Part shown: positions 9,161 through 17,029 of the stretch, in pieces
How the letters are laid out: each line of letters opens with the position of its first letter
Numbering within the stretch: position 1 is the first letter of the stretch
From: Paenibacillus_D tarimensis_A
Lineage (GTDB): Bacteria > Bacillota > Bacilli > Paenibacillales > Paenibacillaceae
Direction of reading: 5' to 3'
NCBI GenBank assembly: GCA_041281825.1
Contig: CP166298.1
Coordinates: 4,836,001 to 4,900,000, forward strand
DNA length: 64,000 nt
Program-made: the position numbers and the translations under genes
The notes under the pieces: generated by a model
Seen by the model: the letters and a program-made list of their open reading frames with translations, nothing else
Told to the model about the DNA's origin: nothing
The model's database searches: none

Positions 9161-10069
9161 TTATTCCTTCAAGGAACCGATCATAACCCCTTTGGCGAAA
9201 TATTTCTGAATAAAGGGGTAAATAAGAATAATCGGGGCGACCACGATAATAATGGTAGCCATTTTCAATGAGTTGCCGGTCACCTGGATTTTATCGAGCA
9301 TATCGTATCTCGTTCCCGCTGCTTGAGCTAACGTCTCCCTAAGGGCCTCCGCCCGCAGCAGCATTTCCTGCAAAAGGGTCGACAGCGGCCGCAAATCGGC
9401 CGAACGGACGAAGAACGCTCCCGTGAACCAGTCATTCCAATGACTGACGGCGTTGAACAGCGCAATCACCGCGACGACCGGTCTGCTGAGCGGCATAATG
9501 ATGCGCATAAAGATCGAAAAGTCGTTATATCCGTCGATGCGTGCCGACTCTTCCAGACTCGGATGAATTTGCTGGAAAAACGTCCGCATAATGATCAGAT
9601 TCCATGCACTGTACAAGCCCGGGATGACGTATACCCAGATCGTATTGGTCAAATGCAGCGATTTGAGCAGCATATAGTATGGAATGATGCCTCCGCTGAA
9701 CAGCATGGTGAAGAAGATAAGCAGCGTAAAAAATTTAACGCCCGGCATCGTTCTGCTCTTTAGAGCGTATGCCGCCATCGCCGTTAAAAACACGCTTGCA
9801 ATTGTGCCGACGACCGTACGAAACAAAGAAATGCCGAACGCGGTTGTTATATTCGCCGACATGAACACTTCGTTGTAATTCTCGAGCGACCAGATCCTGG
9901 GCCAGAAGTAAACGCCCCCCCGCTCGGCGTCTTTGCCGGCATTGAAGGAAAGCGCCAATATATTTAAAAAAGGGAGAATTACGGACATGCATAAAGCGAT
10001 TATAAGCAAGTAATTAACGACCTTGAAAACCTTCTCCCCCGCCGTTAGCTTGTAAAATTCTTTTCCCAC
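9161..10069 (-). CDS. ABC sugar permease, YtcP/LplC type (importer 1)
   Basis: A 302-residue inner-membrane permease of the CUT1 class with about six hydrophobic segments. It has the EAA loop (EESARIDGYNDFSIFMRIIMPLSRP, near 195-220) that contacts the ATPase. The C-terminal YFAKGVMIGSLKE is typical of the YtcP branch. It starts with GTG behind GGGAGAG. It pairs with the LplB-like permease at 11964-12878. Confidence 0.92.
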   Translation of the reverse strand: MGKEFYKLTAGEKVFKVVNYLLIIALCMSVILPFLNILALSFNAGKDAERGGVYFWPRIWSLENYNEVFMSANITTAFGISLFRTVVGTIASVFLTAMAAYALKSRTMPGVKFFTLLIFFTMLFSGGIIPYYMLLKSLHLTNTIWVYVIPGLYSAWNLIIMRTFFQQIHPSLEESARIDGYNDFSIFMRIIMPLSRPVVAVIALFNAVSHWNDWFTGAFFVRSADLRPLSTLLQEMLLRAEALRETLAQAAGTRYDMLDKIQVTGNSLKMATIIIVVAPIILIYPFIQKYFAKGVMIGSLKE

Positions 10070-10098
10070 CTGTTCTCACTCTCCCGCTTGGAATGAGA

Positions 10099-10132
10099 GG
10101 CCGGTTTCATCCGAAATGGATTCCAACCGGCC
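10099..10132 (-). other. Intercistronic hairpin after binding-protein gene (importer 1)
   Basis: GGCCGGTT pairs with AACCGGCC, with a further ATCC/GGAT inside. It lies between the binding-protein stop and the next permease and has no T run. Such hairpins usually protect the upstream mRNA and raise binding-protein levels relative to the permease. Confidence 0.65.
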
Positions 10133-10165
10133 GGCAACGCCTTTCCGGGTATTAATCAAACACTA

Positions 10166-11878
10166 TTAATACCTTACTTTTGTTTTCTCGTCGGCATTCT
10201 TTTGTTCCAGCAGCTGAAGGTATTGATCCAAACCCGCGGCCTGCAGTTGTTTCGAAGCGGAGTCCACAATTTTCTGCGCCTCGTCCAGGCTCTTACTATA
10301 GTAGGCGCGAATCATGCTGTCGTCGTAATTATCCAAAGCGGTTTTGAGTTCAGTCCCTTTGTCAAATTCGCCGAGGAAAGAGAGCGGCGGGTAACCGTCT
10401 ACAACTTTTGCCGTTTTACGTTTTTCATCCCAGCCCCAGTAATCAATAATATAATTTGCTCCCGCCGCGGCGTCCGGGTGGACGGAATCCCCGTATTCCA
10501 TCTCGCCGAAATCGGCCTTACGGTCGATATCGGTGTTGCCGAGCAGCTCGCCAAAGTAATTGCCCACGCCGGCGAAACCGAGCTTCTTCGCTTCGTTCGG
10601 GTCGTTCGCTTTCAAATCCAGCACTTCCTGCTTCGCTTTCGGATTGCCGTTTTCATCAAGCGTATAGTCTCTTCCTTCGATCCCGTACTGCCATAGCAGC
10701 TTGCCCTCGCGGCTGGCCATAAAATCGGCGAATTTGACGATCTCCTCGGGATTTTTCGTCGTGGACGGAATCGCCCAGCCGGAATACCCGGATTTAAAAT
10801 TAACCTCCATCTGGTAAGGACCATCGGCACGATCCAGCGGGCCGATCGGGAGGTAATGTACATCGTTGTTAAACTCCTGATAGTTATGCATATCGGCGAT
10901 GATCGCTGACGTTCCGTTCAAAGCGGCTTCCGTTGCCCGGCTCTCGTCTACGGTGAAGAACTCGGGGTGGATCAGCTTTTCTTTCAGTAGATTCTGGACA
11001 AATTCAATCCGTTTCATCGGGAATTCCGTCTGGGATTCATGCAGCCACTTTCCGGAATTATCCGGCTTGATGCGCTGATCGACCGCCCCCCACCATAGAT
11101 CCGGGTATAACAGATCGACTTCTTTGCCGCCCCAATAGGCCGGCCCGATCGGATAAACGTTATTCCCGTTGTTGTCTTTAAAACCGCCATCCCGAATCTG
11201 CAATGCCAGCTCGTACAGTTGTCCGCTTGTTTTGATCGTGCGCGGATCAACCTTCAGCGCTTCCGTAATGTCTTTGCGGATATACGGACCCCCGACGTAC
11301 TTCCGGGTAACCGTTCCGCCTTCCCGTTCAATGTCCATATGGATGAAGTAAGTGGAACCGCCGAATTCAGGGCGGAACATGACGCCGTATTTCGTATCCA
11401 AAGGAAGATAGTCATCCTGCAAATATTTGCTGTACACCCTGGTGTCCTCGATCAGGGGCGTCAAATCGGTGAACATGCCTTCGCGGGCCGCTTTCAAGAT
11501 GACCGGCATTTCCGGGCGGCCGCTATTATTCAGGTAAAATGCGATGAAATCGGGCAGATCGCCTGCAGCAAGTCCGGCAACCAATCCTTCAATCGACCGT
11601 TCCGCTTTCATGATCTCAAGTTCAAAGTCAATGCCTGTCATTTCCTTGATCTTTTGCTTCATCTCAGGGTTCATGTCTTCGGTATAGTCGTCGGTACCCA
11701 TGAACACAAGCCCTTTGATTTGACGGTCGGCGATCCAGGTCGCCGGTTTCCCTTCCGTTCCGCCGGCATCGTCTGCGGATTGGTTTCCTGCCTCCGGATC
11801 GTTGCCGGTTTTACATGCGGTTAGCAGAAAAGCGAAGATGAGAAAAATCGACAGTAACATTGTCCATTGCCTGCTCAT
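10166..11878 (-). CDS. Extracellular solute-binding lipoprotein (importer 1)
   Basis: A 570-residue protein with a lipoprotein signal peptide ending in the lipobox LLTAC (Cys at about residue 22), then a Gly/Glu-rich linker and a family 1 (LplA-like) binding-protein body. It is anchored on the outer face of the membrane and captures the oligosaccharide for the two permeases. ATG start with GGGGA eight bases upstream. It lies between the two permease genes in the same transcription unit. Confidence 0.92.
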   Translation of the reverse strand: MSRQWTMLLSIFLIFAFLLTACKTGNDPEAGNQSADDAGGTEGKPATWIADRQIKGLVFMGTDDYTEDMNPEMKQKIKEMTGIDFELEIMKAERSIEGLVAGLAAGDLPDFIAFYLNNSGRPEMPVILKAAREGMFTDLTPLIEDTRVYSKYLQDDYLPLDTKYGVMFRPEFGGSTYFIHMDIEREGGTVTRKYVGGPYIRKDITEALKVDPRTIKTSGQLYELALQIRDGGFKDNNGNNVYPIGPAYWGGKEVDLLYPDLWWGAVDQRIKPDNSGKWLHESQTEFPMKRIEFVQNLLKEKLIHPEFFTVDESRATEAALNGTSAIIADMHNYQEFNNDVHYLPIGPLDRADGPYQMEVNFKSGYSGWAIPSTTKNPEEIVKFADFMASREGKLLWQYGIEGRDYTLDENGNPKAKQEVLDLKANDPNEAKKLGFAGVGNYFGELLGNTDIDRKADFGEMEYGDSVHPDAAAGANYIIDYWGWDEKRKTAKVVDGYPPLSFLGEFDKGTELKTALDNYDDSMIRAYYSKSLDEAQKIVDSASKQLQAAGLDQYLQLLEQKNADEKTKVRY

Positions 11879-11955
11879 TTCAACATTCCCCTTTGCCTAA
11901 GGTTTTTTTATGAACGCGCCGGTTAGGCGTTTTCACCACTGCCGCACACTCAATA

Positions 11956-11969
11956 TGGTATCGTTACCA
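11956..11969. promoter_or_regulatory. LacI-type operator, internal copy
   Basis: TGGTATCGTTACCA has five-base symmetric arms (TGGTA/TACCA) around a central CG, as LacI-family operators do. It overlaps the stop codon of the LplB-like permease and lies 77 bases upstream of the binding-protein gene. The same 19-base context (ATATGGTATCGTTNCCAGA) recurs at 12972-12990. Confidence 0.6.
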
Positions 11970-12878
11970 GACCGAAGTATCCGAAAGACGACGTGAGATC
12001 CGGTTGGCGAGGACAACCAGGATGAAACCGATAACCCCCTGCATGAAACCGACCGCTGTCGCATAACCGTACTGACCGCCCTGCAGCCCTACCCGGATGA
12101 TGTAGGTATCCAATATATCCGACAAATGCATGTTGCCGGGCGTTCTCAGCAGATAGAGTTGGTCAAAGCCTGCAGACAATATGTTCCCTAGCGACAAAAT
12201 GAACAGAATCATAATCGTCGGCAGTATCGACGGGAGTGTGATATGCCGGATTTCACGCCATTTATTGGCCCCGTCGATTCTGGCTGCCTCGTACATATCG
12301 GGATTAATGCCGGATATGGCCGCCAGATAGATAATCGAGTCCCAACCGAGCGATTTCCATACATGGCTGCCGAACATGATCGGATAGAAATAGTCTGGCT
12401 CCATTAAATAATAAGTGCTTCCGTCTCCTCCGAAATGAGCGACGGCTTCATTGAGCAGTCCGGTATCCGGAGCCAGCACCCTCTGGACCAATCCGACAAC
12501 AACGACCCATGACAGAAAATGCGGTAAATAAGAGACGCTTTGGGCGAAGTTTTTGAACCATCGGCTGCGAAGTTCATTAAACATCAGTGCGAGAAGGATA
12601 GGAAAAGGCAAGTAGAGGAATAGTTTCATGCCGCTGATGATCAGCGTATTTTTGATCAGATTCAAGCTTTGATAATCGTTAAAAAATCTCGTGAAGTAAT
12701 CGAACCCGATCCACGGGCTTCCAAGAATGCCCTTGTTGAATTTGTAATCCTTGAAGGCCAGCATGAGGCCTCCCATCGGGATGTAAGAGAAGATGATAAA
12801 TGAAATGATGCAAGGCAGGATCATCAGGTACAGGTATCGATGCAGTACAATTCGTTTCCACAGCTTTCCGGTTCGCAC
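11964..12878 (-). CDS. ABC sugar permease, LplB type (importer 1)
   Basis: A 304-residue CUT1 permease with about six membrane segments and the EAA motif (YEAARIDGANKWREIRHITLP, near 205-225). It starts with GTG ten bases after AAGGTGA. It is the first gene of the eight-gene operon that runs down to 3874. Confidence 0.92.
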   Translation of the reverse strand: MRTGKLWKRIVLHRYLYLMILPCIISFIIFSYIPMGGLMLAFKDYKFNKGILGSPWIGFDYFTRFFNDYQSLNLIKNTLIISGMKLFLYLPFPILLALMFNELRSRWFKNFAQSVSYLPHFLSWVVVVGLVQRVLAPDTGLLNEAVAHFGGDGSTYYLMEPDYFYPIMFGSHVWKSLGWDSIIYLAAISGINPDMYEAARIDGANKWREIRHITLPSILPTIMILFILSLGNILSAGFDQLYLLRTPGNMHLSDILDTYIIRVGLQGGQYGYATAVGFMQGVIGFILVVLANRISRRLSDTSVW

Positions 12879-12973
12879 GGCTTACGGATCACCTTCTTGT
12901 AATGGAATACAAACATTGACCACAGATTGGAGGGGGAAGCATGATGATTTATTTTCCTTTGGTTATAATAATA

Positions 12974-12987
12974 TGGTATCGTTTCCA
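12974..12987. promoter_or_regulatory. LacI-type operator at the operon promoter
   Basis: TGGTATCGTTTCCA, a near-palindrome with central CG, lies about 96 bases upstream of the first gene. Read on the minus strand it is followed by an AT-rich TATTATTATAA stretch that could hold the -10 region. It also resembles a CcpA cre site (12 of 14 consensus positions), so carbon-catabolite control is an alternative. Confidence 0.6.
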
Positions 12988-13087
12988 GAAAGTCCATACA
13001 TTTCTGTTTAAGAGTTTGTTAATGTCGGTCGCCGCCATCAGGGGTGAGCAAATAAGCTTTCACTGACGGTTAAATATGAACATAGAA

Positions 13088-13129
13088 AAACGGCCCCCTT
13101 AGTTCTTCAGATCACTAAGGGGGCCGTTT
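13088..13129 (-). terminator. Terminator after importer 2
   Basis: A perfect 16-base stem (AAACGGCCCCCTTAGT with its complement) around a ten-base loop. On the minus strand it is followed by TTTTT, so it ends the importer 2 transcript. Confidence 0.92.
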
Positions 13130-13187
13130 CTTACCTACCACATCGATTGAGCCGGATTGATAACCTTTTGGGACGGCCGCGACTGAA

Positions 13188-14018
13188 TTAGCCTTTAATC
13201 GCCCCGGTTGCCAGCCCTTTGACGAAATATTTCTGCAGCGCCAAGAATGCCGCAAGCACCGGTATAATTGACATTGTCGTTCCCGCGAAGATCATATCCC
13301 AGCGGGATGAGAATTCTCCGACGTAGTAGAAAATCTCGACAATCATCGTCTTCGGCTGGCCCGACGGAAGAACGAGCATCGGCATCAGGAAGTCGTTCCA
13401 TATGCCCAGGCCGTTCAGTACAACCATCGAAGCCGTACACGGTCCTAGCAGCGGAAATACGATCCGCCAGAAGATCCCGTATCGGGTACAACCGTCAATT
13501 TCGGCGGACTCTTCGATTTCGCGCGGAATGCCTTTCAAGAAGCTCGTATACAAGAGACAGCCGAATCCGACCGAGCCGGAGATATAGATCAGAACCGGTC
13601 CCGCCAAGCTTCCGTACAAGCCCATCATTTTAAGCTCTTTAAATAGTGGAATCATATACGCTTGAAACGGTATGGCCAAGCCCGACAGATAATACACAAA
13701 GATAAGATTGGTCCACTTGGCATTTCTGCGTTCAATCGCATAACCGGCCATCGGAATGATCAGAACCATGAATGCGACCGAAGCTATCGTCAATATCGCG
13801 CTGTTGAGGATAGCACGCGGGTAATCCGTTTCCGTCAGCAGATATTTAAAGCTTTCCAGATACAATGATTTCGGCAATGCGACCGCATCGCGCATAATCT
13901 CGCCGTTGCTCTTGAAAGCCGACATTAAGTTGAAGAAAATCGGAAAGAAAAACACTATGGCAATTAGCAGCGTAACGGCAAAGATGAGGATATCGTTCAA
14001 CTTGCGGCGTCGTTCCAT
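13188..14018 (-). CDS. ABC sugar permease, MalG-like (importer 2)
   Basis: A 276-residue CUT1 permease with about six membrane segments and the EAA loop (EESAEIDGCTRYGIFWRIVFP, near 168-188). It ends in YFVKGLATGAIKG, typical of the MalG/LacG side. Its ATG shares a base with the stop codon of the upstream permease (TAATG), so the two are translationally coupled. Confidence 0.92.
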   Translation of the reverse strand: MERRRKLNDILIFAVTLLIAIVFFFPIFFNLMSAFKSNGEIMRDAVALPKSLYLESFKYLLTETDYPRAILNSAILTIASVAFMVLIIPMAGYAIERRNAKWTNLIFVYYLSGLAIPFQAYMIPLFKELKMMGLYGSLAGPVLIYISGSVGFGCLLYTSFLKGIPREIEESAEIDGCTRYGIFWRIVFPLLGPCTASMVVLNGLGIWNDFLMPMLVLPSGQPKTMIVEIFYYVGEFSSRWDMIFAGTTMSIIPVLAAFLALQKYFVKGLATGAIKG

Positions 14019-14917
14019 TACAGCTGCACCTCCCGTTTACGCAAAAACTTGATCTGGATGATTGATATGATCATGATAAGCAGGAACAGCACGATCGCCA
14101 GCGCCGTACCGAAGCCTTGTCTCAGCTCGCCGAATCCGACCTTATAAATAATGTATGTCAATGTCTCCGTAGCAAATCCGGGACCTCCGTCCGTCATGAC
14201 CGCAATTTGATCGAAGATTTTGAGTGATCCGATCATAGACAACACGAGACAAACGGTCATCGCTCCGGCCAACAAAGGGAACGTGATGTGGCGAAACTGC
14301 TGCCAGCGGTTCGCTCCGTCGATGCTGGCCGCTTCGCTAAGGTCCTGCGGAATACTCTGTAAACCGGCCAAGTAGATGATCATGTAGTATCCGGCCGCTT
14401 TCCATACGGTCGACAATATAATCGAAACCAGGGCAATCTCAGGGTGGCCCAGCCAATCCAGCTTCCAGGCAGCCAGTCCGACTTTATCTAGCAATTGGTT
14501 TATAACTCCGAAGTTGTAGTTCAAGATTATAACCCAGATAAAACCCATAACAATTCCACTGATCAAAACAGGGAAATAGAAAATGCTGCGGAACAGATTT
14601 CGGAACCACTTCACTTGGTCGACCAGCATCGCCAAAAGGAGCGCAACCGCATTTTCCAGGATAACTAAAGCAAAGGTAATGATGAGCGTATTCTTCAACG
14701 CGTTATGAACGCGCGGGCTGTTCCAGATCTCCACAAAATTGGCCAGTCCGATATATCGAATCTCCGGACTGATCCCGTCCCACGAGGTCAAGCTGAGATA
14801 AACGCTGCTGAGCGTAGGCGCAATTACAAACAAAGTATAGAGTAAAAATGATGGTAATATAAACAGTACGGCATACCACTGCCATTTTTTCTTTTTTCGT
14901 ACAGTCGGCGTCGTCAT
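14018..14917 (-). CDS. ABC sugar permease, MalF-like (importer 2)
   Basis: The ATG at 14917 is chosen because GGGAGGG lies eight bases upstream. A further upstream TTG-type start would run back through the intercistronic hairpin. The 299-residue protein begins with a basic stretch (RKKKKW), has about six membrane segments and an EAA loop (SEAASIDGANRWQQFRHITFP). It ends in a basic tail (KFLRKREVQL) and is coupled to the MalG-like partner. Confidence 0.9.
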   Translation of the reverse strand: MTTPTVRKKKKWQWYAVLFILPSFLLYTLFVIAPTLSSVYLSLTSWDGISPEIRYIGLANFVEIWNSPRVHNALKNTLIITFALVILENAVALLLAMLVDQVKWFRNLFRSIFYFPVLISGIVMGFIWVIILNYNFGVINQLLDKVGLAAWKLDWLGHPEIALVSIILSTVWKAAGYYMIIYLAGLQSIPQDLSEAASIDGANRWQQFRHITFPLLAGAMTVCLVLSMIGSLKIFDQIAVMTDGGPGFATETLTYIIYKVGFGELRQGFGTALAIVLFLLIMIISIIQIKFLRKREVQL

Positions 14918-14983
14918 TGGTTCTCCCTCCCGAAAATCAATTGCCGGATCATCATTAACGGCTGCCGCCGTACATTGATGTGA

Positions 14984-15018
14984 AAGAGGAGAACCTCCGC
15001 CGGGGCAGAGGTTCCTCT
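14984..15018 (-). other. Intercistronic hairpin after binding-protein gene (importer 2)
   Basis: AAGAGG-AG-AACCTC pairs with GAGGTTCCTCTT, leaving a two-base bulge and a ten-base loop. It lies between the binding-protein stop and the first permease. There is no T run, so it is more likely an mRNA-stabilising or attenuating structure than a full terminator. Confidence 0.6.
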
Positions 15019-15036
15019 TATCCATGCGTTATTCGT

Positions 15037-16380
15037 TTATTGCGCGTTTGCTTTTACTTGGTTGTCGTATTCCGTATCGGCCTGCTTCATGTATTCCACT
15101 ACATCGCCGTCTTTAATAACGAGCTCTTGCAGCAGCTTGTAGAACCAGTTGCGGAATTGCGGCGGAATCAGATTATCGCCCCAGAACTGGTTGATCATCA
15201 GCGATTTCTTCACGCTCGGATCGCCCATCAGTTCCATGACGCCTTGCATTTGAGGAGTCGATTCGTACACGATATTTTCTTTCGTTGCGGAGATGCTGTT
15301 AATTGTTTTCAGATACGGTTCATATTGCTCTTTCTCGAAGAAGAATTTCACGAATTCGATAATGGCCGCCGTTTTGTCCGGATCAGCCGCAGCTGCCGTC
15401 GATAACGACCAACCGCCAGGTGTAGGCAGCCCGACAACATTACGGTTGCCTTGACGATCCGGTACCGCATAGAAGCCGTACTCGAAGTTCGGATCCGCTT
15501 CCTCGATTTGACCGAACATCCATGTGCCGGAGAACAGCTGCGCCGCTTTACCGGAGATAAGGACCGATACGGTTTGGTTGTCGGCCGTGCTCAGCCAGCC
15601 TTTGTCGACATAGTTGGAGAACAGATGCTTGTAGTCCGTTATCGCTTGAACCATCGCTTCGTCAGTGAAGCTTGCCGTCTTGGCCGTACGCTTCGAGTTC
15701 CAATCCGGATCGTTAACAAATACATTGTCGATCAGGAACTTGTTGATCCAGAAGCCCATATGCCAAATATCTTTACCGCCGACGACAATCGGAGTGATTC
15801 CGCTTGCTTTCAGCTTTTCCTGAACTTCGAGGAATTCGTCGTAGGTTTTCGGAAGCTCCGTAATGCCCGCATCCTCATAAGCTTTTTTGCTGTAAATAAT
15901 CCCTTGCGGCGTAACGCCTTGTAATGGCGCATTATATACTTTGCCATTTACCTCAGGCAGATCGTTGTAAAGCGCCTTCAGTTCATCCGGAAGCTCCACG
16001 ATTTTGCCTGCGTCGGCGAACAGCTGCGTGTCGCGCATCTCAACCAGGTCCGGGAATTGGTTCACTGCATCCTTCGTTTTCAGCCAATCGAGATAGGATG
16101 CGGAAGTAACTTCGGAGTAGTTCACAATTTTAATATGCGGATTGGCATCCGTGAACTTCTTCAGCGTCGACTCAATTGCTTGTTTTGTAGCCGGGTCGCC
16201 GGTTGCGTAGGCGAGCGTAAAGGTTACTTCCTTCTTAGGCTCTTCTTTCGCATCATTTGCCGGTGCTGACGGCGTAGAGTTGCCCGTGTTGCCCGAATTG
16301 TTTCCGCCGCCGCATGCAGACAGTACAAGTGAAAACACCAGAAGCAGCGTCAGAAGGTGGAACAATGATTTTCTTTTCAT
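15037..16380 (-). CDS. Extracellular solute-binding lipoprotein (importer 2)
   Basis: A 447-residue family 1 binding protein. The signal peptide ends in the lipobox VLSAC, with Cys at about residue 23, followed by a Gly/Asn/Ser-rich linker. It starts with ATG after GGGGAGG. It is first in the importer 2 operon, and no regulator gene lies in this unit. Confidence 0.92.
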   Translation of the reverse strand: MKRKSLFHLLTLLLVFSLVLSACGGGNNSGNTGNSTPSAPANDAKEEPKKEVTFTLAYATGDPATKQAIESTLKKFTDANPHIKIVNYSEVTSASYLDWLKTKDAVNQFPDLVEMRDTQLFADAGKIVELPDELKALYNDLPEVNGKVYNAPLQGVTPQGIIYSKKAYEDAGITELPKTYDEFLEVQEKLKASGITPIVVGGKDIWHMGFWINKFLIDNVFVNDPDWNSKRTAKTASFTDEAMVQAITDYKHLFSNYVDKGWLSTADNQTVSVLISGKAAQLFSGTWMFGQIEEADPNFEYGFYAVPDRQGNRNVVGLPTPGGWSLSTAAAADPDKTAAIIEFVKFFFEKEQYEPYLKTINSISATKENIVYESTPQMQGVMELMGDPSVKKSLMINQFWGDNLIPPQFRNWFYKLLQELVIKDGDVVEYMKQADTEYDNQVKANAQ

Positions 16381-16442
16381 TTTCTTTTTGCCTCCCCTTT
16401 TTGGATGGATATCGGAATTCGAAATCTTTGTCGTTTTCCTTA

Positions 16443-16477
16443 ATTTAAAACTACCATCATTTCAGTCGGTTTTAAAT
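16443..16477. promoter_or_regulatory. Nine-base inverted repeat upstream of importer 2
   Basis: ATTTAAAAC at 16443-16451 is exactly complementary to GTTTTAAAT at 16469-16477, with 17 bases between. It lies about 63 bases before the binding-protein start and is the best candidate operator for this otherwise regulator-less cluster. Confidence 0.45.
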
Positions 16478-16613
16478 GAAGTTTTTTAAGTGCCATGTGC
16501 GGGGAATTTAAGATGATATATTATCCAGTACATTATTCCGGGCCCATTCACAGATAATGCAGGTTTTTTAGTTCGAGGCGCATTTTTTTAAGCGGTTGAG
16601 TGAAAATAACATT

Positions 16614-16954
16614 ATGAACCAATCTACACCTTGCCCAAATTGCGGCGCGCCGATTACAGTTCGGCAAATCGCAAAGCTGCCTACACCGTTCCATTTAAAA
16701 TGCGAAAGTTGTCGTGTAAAGCTGCGGATAGAAGGCTACACCTATTTAAGTATTGCTTTGTCAGCGCTTCTCGGTGTACTTCTGGCAATGATCTTAGGTA
16801 AAATCAAAGATTGGCGGCTGAGACGCTGCCGTTTGTTGCCGCTTTGCCAACCGTCTTGTTGTTTGGTTTACTCATTTATCCGATTGTTTACGGTCTCTCA
16901 TACTTAAACGCTCTATACGTGGTTAACTGTGGGGATCTGACAGTCAGGGAATGA
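16614..16954 (+). pseudogene. Zinc-ribbon two-segment membrane protein, frameshifted
   Basis: The first frame gives MNQSTPCPNCGAPITVRQ with a second CESC pair about 17 residues on: a four-cysteine zinc ribbon. A first membrane segment (YLSIALSALLGVLLAMILG) follows. The frame then loses sense after GKIKDW. In another frame the next bases read AETLPFVAALPTVLLFGLLI and onward to a stop at 16952-16954, a clear second membrane segment. Adding one A to the AAAA run near 16800 joins the two into an uninterrupted protein of about 113 residues. Either the gene is broken by a homopolymer deletion or the base was missed in sequencing. The function of this family is not known to me. Confidence 0.65.
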
Positions 16955-16974
16955 GTATAATTGGAAAAAGACAA

Positions 16975-17012
16975 CCGCCCCGCAGCAGCCATAAATGGCA
17001 GCTCCGGGGCGG
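16975..17012 (-). terminator. Terminator after importer 3
   Basis: CCGCCCCG pairs with CGGGGCGG, with an inner GCCA/TGGC stem. On the minus strand it is followed by TTGTCTTTTT. It closes the importer 3 operon. Confidence 0.85.
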
Positions 17013-17029
17013 CAGTAAAACAATCACTA

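Noticed and set aside
12974..12987. CcpA cre site
   Set aside because: The match to cre is partial, and the near-identical partner at 11956 together with a local LacI gene makes a dedicated operator more likely; not fully excluded.
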